Notes: generated by a model not told the origin, from the sequence alone. A stretch of 64,000 nt of DNA from JAHCHG01 sp965214585 (GCA_965214585.1 OZ243957.1:2356001-2420000), one strand, 5' to 3'; counted from the first letter of the stretch, positions 15,301 through 23,294 are shown. Numbers and translations: made by a program.

Positions 15301-15513
15301 ATGAATCGAATATTTACAGCAGTAATAAAACAAGACGGCGATTGGTGGATCGGTTGGATCGAAGAAATTTCGGGCGTAAATTGTCAGGAAAAAACGCGGG
15401 ATGAACTTGTCGAATCGCTAAAGACGACTTTGCAGGAAGCGTTGGAATTTAATCGCCAAGATGCCCTGGCAATGGCGGGTTCGGATTATCAGGAATTGGC
15501 GATTGCGATATGA
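15301..15513 (+). CDS. hicB: HicB-like antitoxin
   Basis: 70 residues of the short HicB fold (MNRIFTAVIKQDGDWWIGWI, EEISGVNCQEKTRDELVESL) with no DNA-binding domain. Its TGA overlaps the ATG of the following hicA-like pseudogene (ATATGA at 15508-15513), the usual antitoxin-toxin coupling. With the toxin broken, the antitoxin is probably a remnant or acts elsewhere. Confidence 0.75.
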   Translation: MNRIFTAVIKQDGDWWIGWIEEISGVNCQEKTRDELVESLKTTLQEALEFNRQDALAMAGSDYQELAIAI

Positions 15514-15703
15514 AACTAGAGAAAGTTTATCCGATATTTAAACAAACACGGCTGCAAACTTTTGAGAGAAGGCGGAAGTCATTCTTGGTGGCATAAACCC
15601 CGAATTGAACAGGCGTTCGGCAGTTCCAAGACATAATGAAATTAACGATATTTTGGTAAATAAAATCTGCAAAGATTTAAGAATACCAAAGGCAAAAAAA
15701 TAA
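15510..15703 (+). pseudogene. hicA: HicA-like toxin gene broken by two frameshifts
   Basis: Pieces in different frames spell a HicA toxin: MKLEK, then (shifted near 15523) FIRYLNKHGCKLLREGGSHS, then (shifted again in the C-run near 15598) PELNRRSAVPRHNEINDILV to the stop at 15701. The family's key His (GGSHSWW) is present, but the frame is lost twice. It ends 2 bp before sufD. Confidence 0.75.
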
Positions 15704-15705
15704 AT

Positions 15706-16995
15706 ATGCAAGTAGGAAAAGAAACAATTTATAAAGCGGATTTTCAAAAAAGTATTGAAAACGAAAATCAACCCGAATGGCTGAAAAAGCTGCGGCGCGA
15801 GGCGTTCGATTATTTCACGGAAAACGGTTTTCCGACGATTAAAGACGAGGAATGGAAATATACTGATGTAAAATCGTTGAGCAGTTCGCCGCTTTTGACG
15901 AGTAAAAAGGACGCGACGGACGACGAACGTGAAATTCTCAGGGAAATCGGAAGCAAAAACCGCGTCGTTTTTATTGACGGCGTTTTCAATGCGAATTTAA
16001 CAAATCTTTCGGAACTGCCCGAAGACGCGAAAGTTTTAAATTTCGCCGAAGCGTTTGAAGACGAAATTTTTAAGGCGAATCTGACAAAGTTGGTCAAGTT
16101 TGATTTTAACGGGTTTACGGCTCTGAACACGGCGTTTATTGAGCAGGGCATTTTCCTTCACGTTCCGAAAAGCACAAAAATCGAAACGCCCGTTCATATT
16201 GTTTTTATCGGCGAAAATGAAACGGCGAATTTTCCGCGCATTTTATACGTCGGTGAAACGGGAAGCGAAGCGGAAATCGTCGAGCATTATACGAGAACAA
16301 ACGAAGCGAAATACTTCACAAACGCGGTTGTTGAAATCAGTTTGGCGGACAACTCAAAACTCGTTCACACACGAGTTCAGCGTGAATCTCATTCAGCGTT
16401 TCATTTTGTTACGACGCAGACAAATCTCAATCGAGCCGTTTATGACAACACGAATATCACGTTCGGCGCAAAGTTGTCGCGCCACGATGTGAACTTGAGT
16501 TTTGAAGCCGAAGGCGGCGAAGCGTGGGCGGACGGGCTTTATATAATGGGCGACGGACAGCACACGGACACGCATTCGCGGATAGATCATCGCGTGAAAA
16601 ACTGCAATTCGCATCAGACTTACAAAGGAATTTTAGACGGAAAATCACGGGCAGTTTTTAACGGAAAAGTCTATGTTCACGAGAACGCCAGCGGAACGGA
16701 TGCCAAGCAATCGAACAAAAATCTGCTGCTTTCGAACGAAGCGAGAATTGACACGAAACCGCAATTAGAGATTTTCAACGACGACGTAAAATGCGCTCAC
16801 GGCGCGACAGTCGGGCAATTGGAAGAAGAAGAATTATTTTATCTTCTAAGTCGCGGCTTGAACGAAGACTTGGCGCGAAATCTTTTGACTTACGGTTTCG
16901 CCGAAGAAATTATCAATAAAATCAAAATTCCTTCGATCAAAAAGCAGTTGGACGAAGCGGTTTTAAATCGTCTGCACGCGAGATTGGAAGCGTAA
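15706..16995 (+). CDS. sufD: Fe-S assembly protein SufD
   Basis: 429 residues. SufB/SufD core features are clear in the C-terminal half: EIVEHYTRTNE, VQRESHSAFHFVTTQTNLNR, DGQHTDTHSRIDHRVKNCNS, GAVFNGKVYV-like RAVFNGKVYVHENASGTDAK, and LLLSNEARIDTKPQLEIFND-DVKCAHGATVG, including the conserved Cys/His. The N-terminus (PEWLKKLRREAFDYF, DEEWKYTD) is typical for SufD. It partners SufB and SufC in the SufBC2D complex. The upstream gene is the broken hicA. Confidence 0.94.
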   Translation: MQVGKETIYKADFQKSIENENQPEWLKKLRREAFDYFTENGFPTIKDEEWKYTDVKSLSSSPLLTSKKDATDDEREILREIGSKNRVVFIDGVFNANLTNLSELPEDAKVLNFAEAFEDEIFKANLTKLVKFDFNGFTALNTAFIEQGIFLHVPKSTKIETPVHIVFIGENETANFPRILYVGETGSEAEIVEHYTRTNEAKYFTNAVVEISLADNSKLVHTRVQRESHSAFHFVTTQTNLNRAVYDNTNITFGAKLSRHDVNLSFEAEGGEAWADGLYIMGDGQHTDTHSRIDHRVKNCNSHQTYKGILDGKSRAVFNGKVYVHENASGTDAKQSNKNLLLSNEARIDTKPQLEIFNDDVKCAHGATVGQLEEEELFYLLSRGLNEDLARNLLTYGFAEEIINKIKIPSIKKQLDEAVLNRLHARLEA

Positions 16996-17010
16996 TTTGA
17001 GGTGAGAATT

Positions 17011-17253
17011 ATGAGCGAAATTTTGACAATGGAAGAAATAGAAAAAAAATTTGACGGGGAATGGGTTTTGATCGAAGACGTTGAAACGGATGAAAAACTC
17101 GAAATTGTGCGCGGAAAAGTTGTTTATCACGGTAAAGACAAAAACCAATTGCACCAAGTTGCTATGAAATCCAAATCCAATCAACTTGCATCTTTATTTA
17201 TCGGCAAACCTGATCCGAAAATGGAATTCTTATTAGGTTTTGAACGCGCATAA
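17011..17253 (+). CDS. Small conserved protein paired with a retropepsin-like protease
   Basis: 80 residues from ATG 17011 (Shine-Dalgarno GAGGTG at 16999-17004). The sequence (LTMEEIEKKFDGEWVLIEDV...HGKDKNQLHQVAM) resembles the short proteins that in cyanobacteria and other bacteria precede a retropepsin-like gene (pattern F-D-S/G-E-W-V-L...K-D). It is 6 bp upstream of such a protease here. Function unknown; it may be the protease substrate or regulator. Confidence 0.6.
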   Translation: MSEILTMEEIEKKFDGEWVLIEDVETDEKLEIVRGKVVYHGKDKNQLHQVAMKSKSNQLASLFIGKPDPKMEFLLGFERA

Positions 17254-17259
17254 ATTATT

Positions 17260-17643
17260 ATGAAGTTTAAGTTTAAAGCCGATTATGGATTGGTTTATGT
17301 TCGTGTAAAAGTTGCTCGTGCCGACAGAGAAATTATTTTGAATTTAGCACTTGATACAGGTGCAAGCGGAACAATTGTTTCAGCGAAAAAACTGCTTGAG
17401 GTTGGTTACGATTTAGATATACCTGAAGATGAAATTTATATCACGACGGGCAGCGGTTTGATCTTTGTTTCGAAAATTGCTATTGAAAAATTGACTGCCT
17501 TGGGAAAAGAAAAGTCGGATTTTATAGTTATTGCTCACGATTTTCCGCCAACCTCGACAGTTGATGGTGTTTTAGGTTTAGATTTCCTTCGTAAATATGT
17601 CTTAAAAATTGATTTTAAGCACGGGATTATTGAATTAAAATGA
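17260..17643 (+). CDS. Retropepsin-like aspartic protease
   Basis: 127 residues with one clan-AA aspartic protease domain: LALDTGASGTIVS (catalytic D-T-G, about residue 31) and the family's downstream GVLGLDFLRKY. Like retroviral proteases it must dimerise to form the active site. It is cytoplasmic (no signal). Its TGA overlaps the ATG at 17640 of a copied sufS start. A small-protein partner precedes it. Confidence 0.82.
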   Translation: MKFKFKADYGLVYVRVKVARADREIILNLALDTGASGTIVSAKKLLEVGYDLDIPEDEIYITTGSGLIFVSKIAIEKLTALGKEKSDFIVIAHDFPPTSTVDGVLGLDFLRKYVLKIDFKHGIIELK

Positions 17644-17738
17644 AAGCAGTAAAAGAAATGAAAGAGTTTGACGTAAATAAAGTTCGAGAAGATTTTTCAT
17701 TCTCTAAAATCAAAGGTGAAAATTATGCAAACAGTTGA
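17640..17738 (+). pseudogene. Remnant copy of the sufS 5' end (copy A)
   Basis: The reading frame MKAVKEMKEFDVNKVREDFS matches the SufS N-terminus MKAVKEMSNFEVEKIRKDFP; the first 20 nt are identical to those of sufS. After about 22 codons the similarity ends and the frame stops at 17736, overlapping the antitoxin start at 17725. Translation of this mini-frame could couple to the antitoxin. Confidence 0.72.
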
Positions 17739-17967
17739 AAGAATTGAAACAATCGTGAGTTTGCCGAAAGATTTGTTGGAGCAAGCTAATAAAGTAAACA
17801 AAGACGGGCAAATTTCCGATGTTATCGAAACGGCTTTGCGCGATTATGTGGCGAAGGAAACTCATCAGGAATTGAATCGGCGCGACATCGAAATTATCAA
17901 CGCAAACGCCGATAAATTGAATGAAGAAGCGTTGGATACGCTCGAATATCAGCAGGTAAATTGGTGA
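17725..17967 (+). CDS. Antitoxin of a MazF-type toxin-antitoxin pair
   Basis: 80 residues (MQTVERIETIVSLPKDLLEQ...) with a ribbon-helix-helix-like N-terminus (IVSLPKDLLEQANKVNKDG, SDVIETALRDYV) and a charged flexible C-terminus, the usual antitoxin layout. Its TGA overlaps the GTG start of the toxin. Shine-Dalgarno AAGGTG lies at 17713. It follows a copied sufS start segment. Confidence 0.72.
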   Translation: MQTVERIETIVSLPKDLLEQANKVNKDGQISDVIETALRDYVAKETHQELNRRDIEIINANADKLNEEALDTLEYQQVNW

Positions 17968-18290
17968 AACGGGGCGAACTTTACAGAGTTTATAAGCCGA
18001 ATTCACGCGATCCGAAAAGATTTCGCGTGTTTGTTGTCGTGAGCCGTCAGGAAGTAATTGATTCAAATTTTTCTACTGTGATCTGTGTTCCCGTTTATAC
18101 GAATTGCACGGGTTTGGAAACGCAGGTTGATGTCGGAATTGATGAAGGACTGAAACACGACAGCTGCATTTTTTGTGATGAGATCGTAAGTTTTCAAAAA
18201 ACGCAACTGACACAGTTTATCGGCACTTTGTCGGAAGAAAAATTGAAACAATTAAATGAAGCGTTGAAAATCGCTTTGGTGATTAAATAA
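17964..18290 (+). CDS. MazF/PemK-family toxin (endoribonuclease)
   Basis: 108 residues from GTG 17964 (GTGA overlap with the antitoxin). The MazF/PemK signature is clear: KRGELYRVYKPNS, RFRVFVVVSRQEVIDSNFST, VICVPVYTN, CDEIVSFQKTQLTQFIGTLS. Family members are sequence-specific mRNA interferases. The TAA stop (18288-18290) overlaps the ATG of the methyltransferase, so the defence genes are read as one coupled string. Confidence 0.85.
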   Translation: MKRGELYRVYKPNSRDPKRFRVFVVVSRQEVIDSNFSTVICVPVYTNCTGLETQVDVGIDEGLKHDSCIFCDEIVSFQKTQLTQFIGTLSEEKLKQLNEALKIALVIK

Positions 18291-18361
18291 TGAAAGCAGT
18301 AAAAGAAATGAGTAATTGGGACGTTGAAAAAGTTAGGAAGGAATTTCCCGTTTTGTCTTCT
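18290..18361 (+). repeat. Copy B of the sufS 5' end, fused to the methyltransferase
   Basis: The first 22 nt are identical to the sufS start at 20340, and the match continues with substitutions to about 72 nt (..TTTCCCGTTTT-TC). The encoded peptide keeps SufS residues such as VEKVRKEFPVLS. Confidence 0.82.
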
Positions 18362-19219
18362 GATGCTGAATTGTTTGGAACTGAAACGAATAAAATCTAC
18401 TTGGGCGATGCGGTTAGGATTTTGGAAAATGAAACCGAGGATAATTCGATAGATTTGATATTTGCCGATCCGCCATACAATATCGGTAAAAATTTTAATG
18501 GTCATAAAGATAAATGGAAGGATGACGAAAGTTATCTTGAATGGTGTTATAAATGGCTTGATTTGTGCCTTAAAAAATTAAAACCGAGCGGAAGTTTTTA
18601 TGTGATGACGGCGACTCAGTTTATGCCGTTTTTTGACGTTTATTTGCGGAATAAATTAGAAATTCTTTCACGCATTGTTTGGTTTTACGATAGTTCGGGT
18701 GTGCAGGCGAAAAATTATTTCGGTTCGATGTATGAACCGATTTTGTATTGTGTGAAGGATAAGGAAAATTACACTTTTAATGCTGATGAAATCTTGGTTG
18801 AAGCCAAAACGGGCGCGAAACGTAAGTTGATTGATTATCGCAAAAATCCGCCGCAAGTTTATAACTCTGAAAAAGTTCCGGGCAATGTCTGGGAATTTCC
18901 GCGAGTTCGTTATCGAATGGACGAATATGAAAATCATCCGACGCAAAAACCGTCTGCGCTGCTTGAAAGAGTTATAAAAGCGAGTTCAAACGAAGATGAT
19001 TTGGTTTTGGATGTTTTCGCCGGAACTTTTACGACTTCCTTTGTCGCCAAGCAGTTAAATCGGCGTTCAATCGGAATCGAATTGCAGGAAGAATATGTAA
19101 AAATCGGTTTGCGAAGGCTTGAGTTAGAAACTGAATTTAAGGGCGAAAAGTTGGAAAAGCCGATTCGCAGTTTTGAAAGAAAGGAAAAAGTTTCAATTGT
19201 AAATCCGACTTTGTTTTGA
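18290..19219 (+). CDS. DNA methyltransferase (N4-cytosine/N6-adenine type) with a SufS-derived N-terminus
   Basis: 309 residues. Motif IV is DLIFADPPYNIGKNF (about residues 55-69) and the SAM-binding motif I, unusually DVFAGTFTTSFVA instead of FxGxGTT, lies about residue 240, followed by RRSIGIELQEEYVKIGLRRL; this order (IV before I) is beta-class. Residues 1-24 (MKAVKEMSNWDVEKVRKEFP) are a copy of the SufS N-terminus fused in frame. The natural start may have been near LFGTETNKIYLGDA. The adjacent downstream gene is a probable cognate restriction enzyme. Confidence 0.85.
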   Translation: MKAVKEMSNWDVEKVRKEFPVLSSDAELFGTETNKIYLGDAVRILENETEDNSIDLIFADPPYNIGKNFNGHKDKWKDDESYLEWCYKWLDLCLKKLKPSGSFYVMTATQFMPFFDVYLRNKLEILSRIVWFYDSSGVQAKNYFGSMYEPILYCVKDKENYTFNADEILVEAKTGAKRKLIDYRKNPPQVYNSEKVPGNVWEFPRVRYRMDEYENHPTQKPSALLERVIKASSNEDDLVLDVFAGTFTTSFVAKQLNRRSIGIELQEEYVKIGLRRLELETEFKGEKLEKPIRSFERKEKVSIVNPTLF

Positions 19220-19222
19220 GAA

Positions 19223-20335
19223 ATGGAGCATAGTTTCACCGAAAAATTAAAAGAGATTTTGACTTCACATTTTGGCGAAGCGGGAAATCTTGTTTATGAA
19301 AACAGTCAACTTTTGCAGTATTTAAATTTGAAAACAAAATCAGCAGACAGAGGTTCAAAGGCGCGTGGAAGTTTTGCGAACCTTTATGCGATTTATGTTT
19401 TAGTTGAAGATTATATTGAAAAAGGTTTTGTTGAAAATGAGAATTACGCGAAATATGAGGGTGCTAGGTTTACTGATTTACTTTCTAGAGCTAAAGAATT
19501 GCCTTTTGGTAGCGCATTACAAAATCACGCCTTAAATAATCGTGTAAATGATGAGTTTGGAGGTGTTTTCCCTCTTTCTTCTTCTTTCCCAATCATTCGT
19601 GATCGAGAAACTCGTCGTTATTGGATAAATGAAAATTTATTAAAGGTAAAAACTGAAAATAATACATTCAATATCTCTCAAGCGATTATTGAAATAATTG
19701 ACGAATACGTTAAAACAAAACAAGACGCATTTCAGAAATTCATTCAAGTTTGTGAAGAATTGCAAACTTTTGAAAATACTTCTACGGAAACGAGCGAAGA
19801 ATTTATCTTATCTCTGCTTGCGCCGAATGTTGACGCAAGACTTTTTGAAATTGTCAGCTATTCGATTCTCAAATTTTACTTTCACGACCAAAAAATCTTT
19901 TGGGGATTCGAGATAGAAAAATTGAATGAAGAAAACTTAAAACTCTATAAAACAGGCAGAACGAACGCCAATGACGGCGGAATTGATTTCGTGATGAAAC
20001 CGCTTGGGCGATTTTTTCAAGTAACGGAAACTTTGGATTTCAAAAAATACTTTCTCGACATAGATAAAATTGAGAAATATCCGATTACCTTTGTCATAAA
20101 ATCCGAAGAATCCGTCGAAAACTTATATCAAAAGTTAAAAGAAAATGCGGTTAAATCATACTTGATTGAAGCGATTGTCGAAAAGTATATGACTTGCATT
20201 GAAGAACTTGTAAATATTCCCGTTTTGACTGAAAGATTCAGAGAAGCGGTTAAGCAAGGTTATTTAATTTCAATACTTAACGAGATAATTATACAGAGCA
20301 AAGTCGAGTTTAATTATCAAGACGATGAAAAATAA
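19223..20335 (+). CDS. Probable type II restriction endonuclease partner of the methyltransferase
   Basis: 370 residues, 3 bp after the methyltransferase. Near residue 250 a PD-(D/E)xK-like core is visible: GRTNANDGGIDFVMKPLGRFF-QVTE, where G-G-I-D and the following Q-V strand match Mrr/type II nuclease folds. The N-terminus is helical (YAIYVLVEDYIEKGFV). Its AT-rich codon use resembles mobile restriction genes. Specificity is unknown. It ends 4 bp before the real sufS start. Confidence 0.7.
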   Translation: MEHSFTEKLKEILTSHFGEAGNLVYENSQLLQYLNLKTKSADRGSKARGSFANLYAIYVLVEDYIEKGFVENENYAKYEGARFTDLLSRAKELPFGSALQNHALNNRVNDEFGGVFPLSSSFPIIRDRETRRYWINENLLKVKTENNTFNISQAIIEIIDEYVKTKQDAFQKFIQVCEELQTFENTSTETSEEFILSLLAPNVDARLFEIVSYSILKFYFHDQKIFWGFEIEKLNEENLKLYKTGRTNANDGGIDFVMKPLGRFFQVTETLDFKKYFLDIDKIEKYPITFVIKSEESVENLYQKLKENAVKSYLIEAIVEKYMTCIEELVNIPVLTERFREAVKQGYLISILNEIIIQSKVEFNYQDDEK

Positions 20336-20339
20336 ATAT

Positions 20340-21581
20340 ATGAAAGCAGTAAAAGAAATGAGCAATTTTGAGGTAGAAAAAATCCGCAAAGATTTTCCCG
20401 TTTTATCGCAAACGGTGAACGGGAAACCGCTTCGGTATTTGGATAATGCGGCATCTTCGCAAGTGCCGAATTTGGTGATCGAGCGCGGTGCGGAATATTT
20501 GAAAAAAGAGCATTCTAACATTCATCGCGGCGTGCATTACCTGAGCCAGCACGCGACGACGGCTTATGAAGCGGCGCGGGAAAAGGTGCGGAAATTTATT
20601 AACGCTCGTGAGGCGAAGGAATGTATTTTCGTGCGCGGATGCACCGAAGGCGTGAATCTTGTAGCTTCGTCTTACGGGCGCAAGTTTGTCGGCGAAGGCG
20701 ACGAGATTATTATTTCGCATCTCGAACATCACGCCAATATTGTTCCGTGGCAGGTTTTGGCGGAGGAAAAAGGCGCGACTTTAAGAGTGATTCCGATGAA
20801 TGAGCGCGGCGAACTCGTCATTGAAGAATACGAAAATATGCTGAATGAGCGAACTAAAATTGTCGCCGTTTCGCACGTTTCAAACAGCTTAGGCACAGTT
20901 GTTCCGGTCAAGGAAATGATTCAGACGGCGCACAAATTCGGCGTTCCGGTTTTAATTGACGGAGCGCAAGCCGTTCCGCATTTTCCGGTTGACGTGCAAA
21001 ATTTGGATGCGGATTTTTATACTTTTTCCGGTCATAAAATGTTCGCGCCGACGGGCAGCGGGATTCTTTACGGCAAACGCGAATTTTTGGATAAAATGCC
21101 GCCGTATCAGACGGGCGGTTCGATGATTCGCACGGTTTCGTTTGAAAAGACGACGTTTGCGCCGATTCCCGAAAAGTTTGAAGCCGGAACGCCCGCGATT
21201 GCCGCCGGAATCGGACTCGGCGCGGCGATTGATTATCTGAACTCGATTGATTTTGAAGCCGCCGCGAAATACGAACACGAACTCTTGGAATACGCGACCG
21301 AAAAACTCTCGGCAATCGAAGGCGTGCGGATCATCGGCACGGCGCGGAAAAAAGCGTCGGTGCTGTCGTTCACCATCGAAAACGTCCATCCGCACGACAT
21401 CGGCACAATTTTAGACCAATCGGGAATCGCCATCCGCGCCGGTCATCACTGCGCCCAACCCGTGATGCAGTTCTTCGACGTTCCCGCGACGGCTCGCGCT
21501 TCGTTCGCTTTTTACAACACGCGCGAAGAAGTTGACGTTTTAGCGGATGCGATTCAGAAAGTGATTGAGGTTTTTGCTTAA
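20340..21581 (+). CDS. sufS: Cysteine desulfurase SufS
   Basis: 413 residues. The PLP-binding Lys is at 233 (SGHKMFAPTGSG), and the sulfur-carrying Cys at 371 (RAGHHCAQPVM). Other family segments: YLDNAASSQVP, NIHRGVHYLSQHATTAYEAA, SHLEHHANIVPWQ, DGAQAVPHFPVDV. It provides persulfide sulfur to SufBCD. ATG 20340 is chosen since the copied starts at 17640 and 18290 begin there too; the leader MKAVKE is unusual, and the Met at 20358 would be the common SufS start. No sufE/sufU is in the window. Confidence 0.94.
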   Translation: MKAVKEMSNFEVEKIRKDFPVLSQTVNGKPLRYLDNAASSQVPNLVIERGAEYLKKEHSNIHRGVHYLSQHATTAYEAAREKVRKFINAREAKECIFVRGCTEGVNLVASSYGRKFVGEGDEIIISHLEHHANIVPWQVLAEEKGATLRVIPMNERGELVIEEYENMLNERTKIVAVSHVSNSLGTVVPVKEMIQTAHKFGVPVLIDGAQAVPHFPVDVQNLDADFYTFSGHKMFAPTGSGILYGKREFLDKMPPYQTGGSMIRTVSFEKTTFAPIPEKFEAGTPAIAAGIGLGAAIDYLNSIDFEAAAKYEHELLEYATEKLSAIEGVRIIGTARKKASVLSFTIENVHPHDIGTILDQSGIAIRAGHHCAQPVMQFFDVPATARASFAFYNTREEVDVLADAIQKVIEVFA

Positions 21582-21713
21582 TGAAATGGTTATTATCCTG
21601 ACAAAGTATTTATCGAAAATAATTTATTACGGGCGTGGTGGGATTAAAAGCCGTTCGATAGAAGTTTTAAGCTATCCTATTGTTGCAGTTGAGTTTGTGC
21701 GGTTTAATTAAAT

Positions 21714-23267
21714 TTATCTCAACGAATTTGGATTTAGTTGATCGTTTTCTTTTAATTTTTCCAAATGCGCCCGGACGGATTTTTCGGCGAGTTTGAAAAG
21801 TTTCGGATTTAGTCCGACATATACCTTTTCGACGATTTCGGGCAGAGTTTTCGCGCCGTTTTTTAACGCTTCTAAAATCTGTCTTTCGCGTTCCAGACGG
21901 TGAGCGACGTATTGTTCGATCTTGCCTTTTGCGTCAAAAACCGCCGTGCCGTGCGAGCCGCACAAAAAATTTAAGTTCGGGAGTTTTTTCAGTCTTTCGA
22001 GCGACGCGAGATAATCGGTCATATTGCCTTCGGGCTGGGCGATGACGACGCTTTGTAAACTCAAAACATTGTCGCCGGAAAGCAAAAATCCGAATTCTTC
22101 GTCGTAAAAACAAAGCTGCCCAAGCGCGTGTCCCGGCGCGTGAAGTGCCGTTAAATCAAATGCTTCGCCGTTTTCGTTTTTTAATTTGAAGATTTCTCCG
22201 TCTTTGATAAAACGGTCAAACTTCACCTTTCCGCGCAAACTTTTTGTCGTTAATTCGTGCGCGGCAATCGGAACTTTTAAATTAAACTTATCGCGCAGAT
22301 GTTTTTGCAGAACCGCTTCGCCGCCAAAGTGGTCTTTGTGCAGATGCGTAACGATTATTTGTTTGCAGACAAAACCTTTTTCGACGAAAGAATCAATCAA
22401 TTCGTGAAGTTTTCGCTGCTCGTTTTCGTCTTTTGCAGCCGCATCAATCACGATAAACTCTTTTTTGCCAACGATAAAACAATTCGTGTGAGTCGCGGGC
22501 GGCAAAGTTTCGGTTTTTAGCGGAATGCAAATCAGACGCGAATTTAGTTCGATGTAATTTATATTTCCATCGCAGTTTTGCGATGTTTCAAGCAGATTTT
22601 CGGCGACAGCTTTCAAGTTTTTGTTTTCATTTATTTTCTCAAATCCGCGTTCATTCGTGGTCAAATTTTCTTTTTCCGCCAATTCTTTAAGCCCAATCAA
22701 GACGGGCGGAGCGATCAAAACTTTCGATTTTTCCCAAAGTTCGACGGCGTTTGAGGACTTGATAAATTCAACCGTTTCGAGTTCGTCAATCGCAGCGTAA
22801 GGATTTTGTTTCGGCGGGCAGACGGCGAGAAAAAAATGCGTCTTAAAACGAATCGGCGAAAATTCCGGTGTCGTCCAAAATCCCGTGTAAGCGAAATCTT
22901 CTGCGTCGAGATGCAAACCCCAATGCCTGAGAATCTCGCCGAAAGTCATTCTTTCGGAAATCAGATCGTCGTGCAGAGAGGCGATCTGCCCTTTGGTAAG
23001 TTTTTCGCCTTTGCGGACGAGCAGAACACCCGTTTCCTCAAAAAGTTCCCGCGCCGCGCAAGCTATCAAAGAGGATTTTTCGCCGTCGCCGCAATTTCTA
23101 ACTTTAATTTCCCAATCATTTTCCTCCGTCTTGCCGCCGACAAAGCCGTAAAAACCGCCCAAAAATTTAAGTTGCAAATTGCGCCGCGCCCATAAAACTT
23201 CGCCCGTTTCGCCGTTCAACAAAATAACGGCGGCGGCATTTTTCGGAGTTGAAAATTTTTGTTTCAC
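21714..23267 (-). CDS. NUDIX hydrolase fused to a metallo-beta-lactamase (LACTB2-like) protein
   Basis: 517 residues with two enzymes in one chain. The N-terminal NUDIX domain (residues 1-190) has a box with an internal insert, GGKTEEND...AARELFEETGV. The MBL domain (about 235-445) has the zinc motif THLHKDHFGG, then APGHALGQLCF and LLSGDNVL. It is followed by a winged-helix tail (RQILEALKNGAKTLPEIVEK) like human LACTB2. It begins with GTG. The combination suggests hydrolysis of acyl-CoA/nucleotide derivatives plus a nuclease or thioesterase step, but the substrate is not known. Confidence 0.82.
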   Translation of the reverse strand: MKQKFSTPKNAAAVILLNGETGEVLWARRNLQLKFLGGFYGFVGGKTEENDWEIKVRNCGDGEKSSLIACAARELFEETGVLLVRKGEKLTKGQIASLHDDLISERMTFGEILRHWGLHLDAEDFAYTGFWTTPEFSPIRFKTHFFLAVCPPKQNPYAAIDELETVEFIKSSNAVELWEKSKVLIAPPVLIGLKELAEKENLTTNERGFEKINENKNLKAVAENLLETSQNCDGNINYIELNSRLICIPLKTETLPPATHTNCFIVGKKEFIVIDAAAKDENEQRKLHELIDSFVEKGFVCKQIIVTHLHKDHFGGEAVLQKHLRDKFNLKVPIAAHELTTKSLRGKVKFDRFIKDGEIFKLKNENGEAFDLTALHAPGHALGQLCFYDEEFGFLLSGDNVLSLQSVVIAQPEGNMTDYLASLERLKKLPNLNFLCGSHGTAVFDAKGKIEQYVAHRLERERQILEALKNGAKTLPEIVEKVYVGLNPKLFKLAEKSVRAHLEKLKENDQLNPNSLR

Positions 23268-23294
23268 AGAATTTTAATAAAAATTAAGAAATTT

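Noticed and set aside
21582..21713. 41-codon reading frame after sufS (ATG 21586)
   Set aside because: No ribosome site or recognisable family; likely chance in a 132-bp gap.
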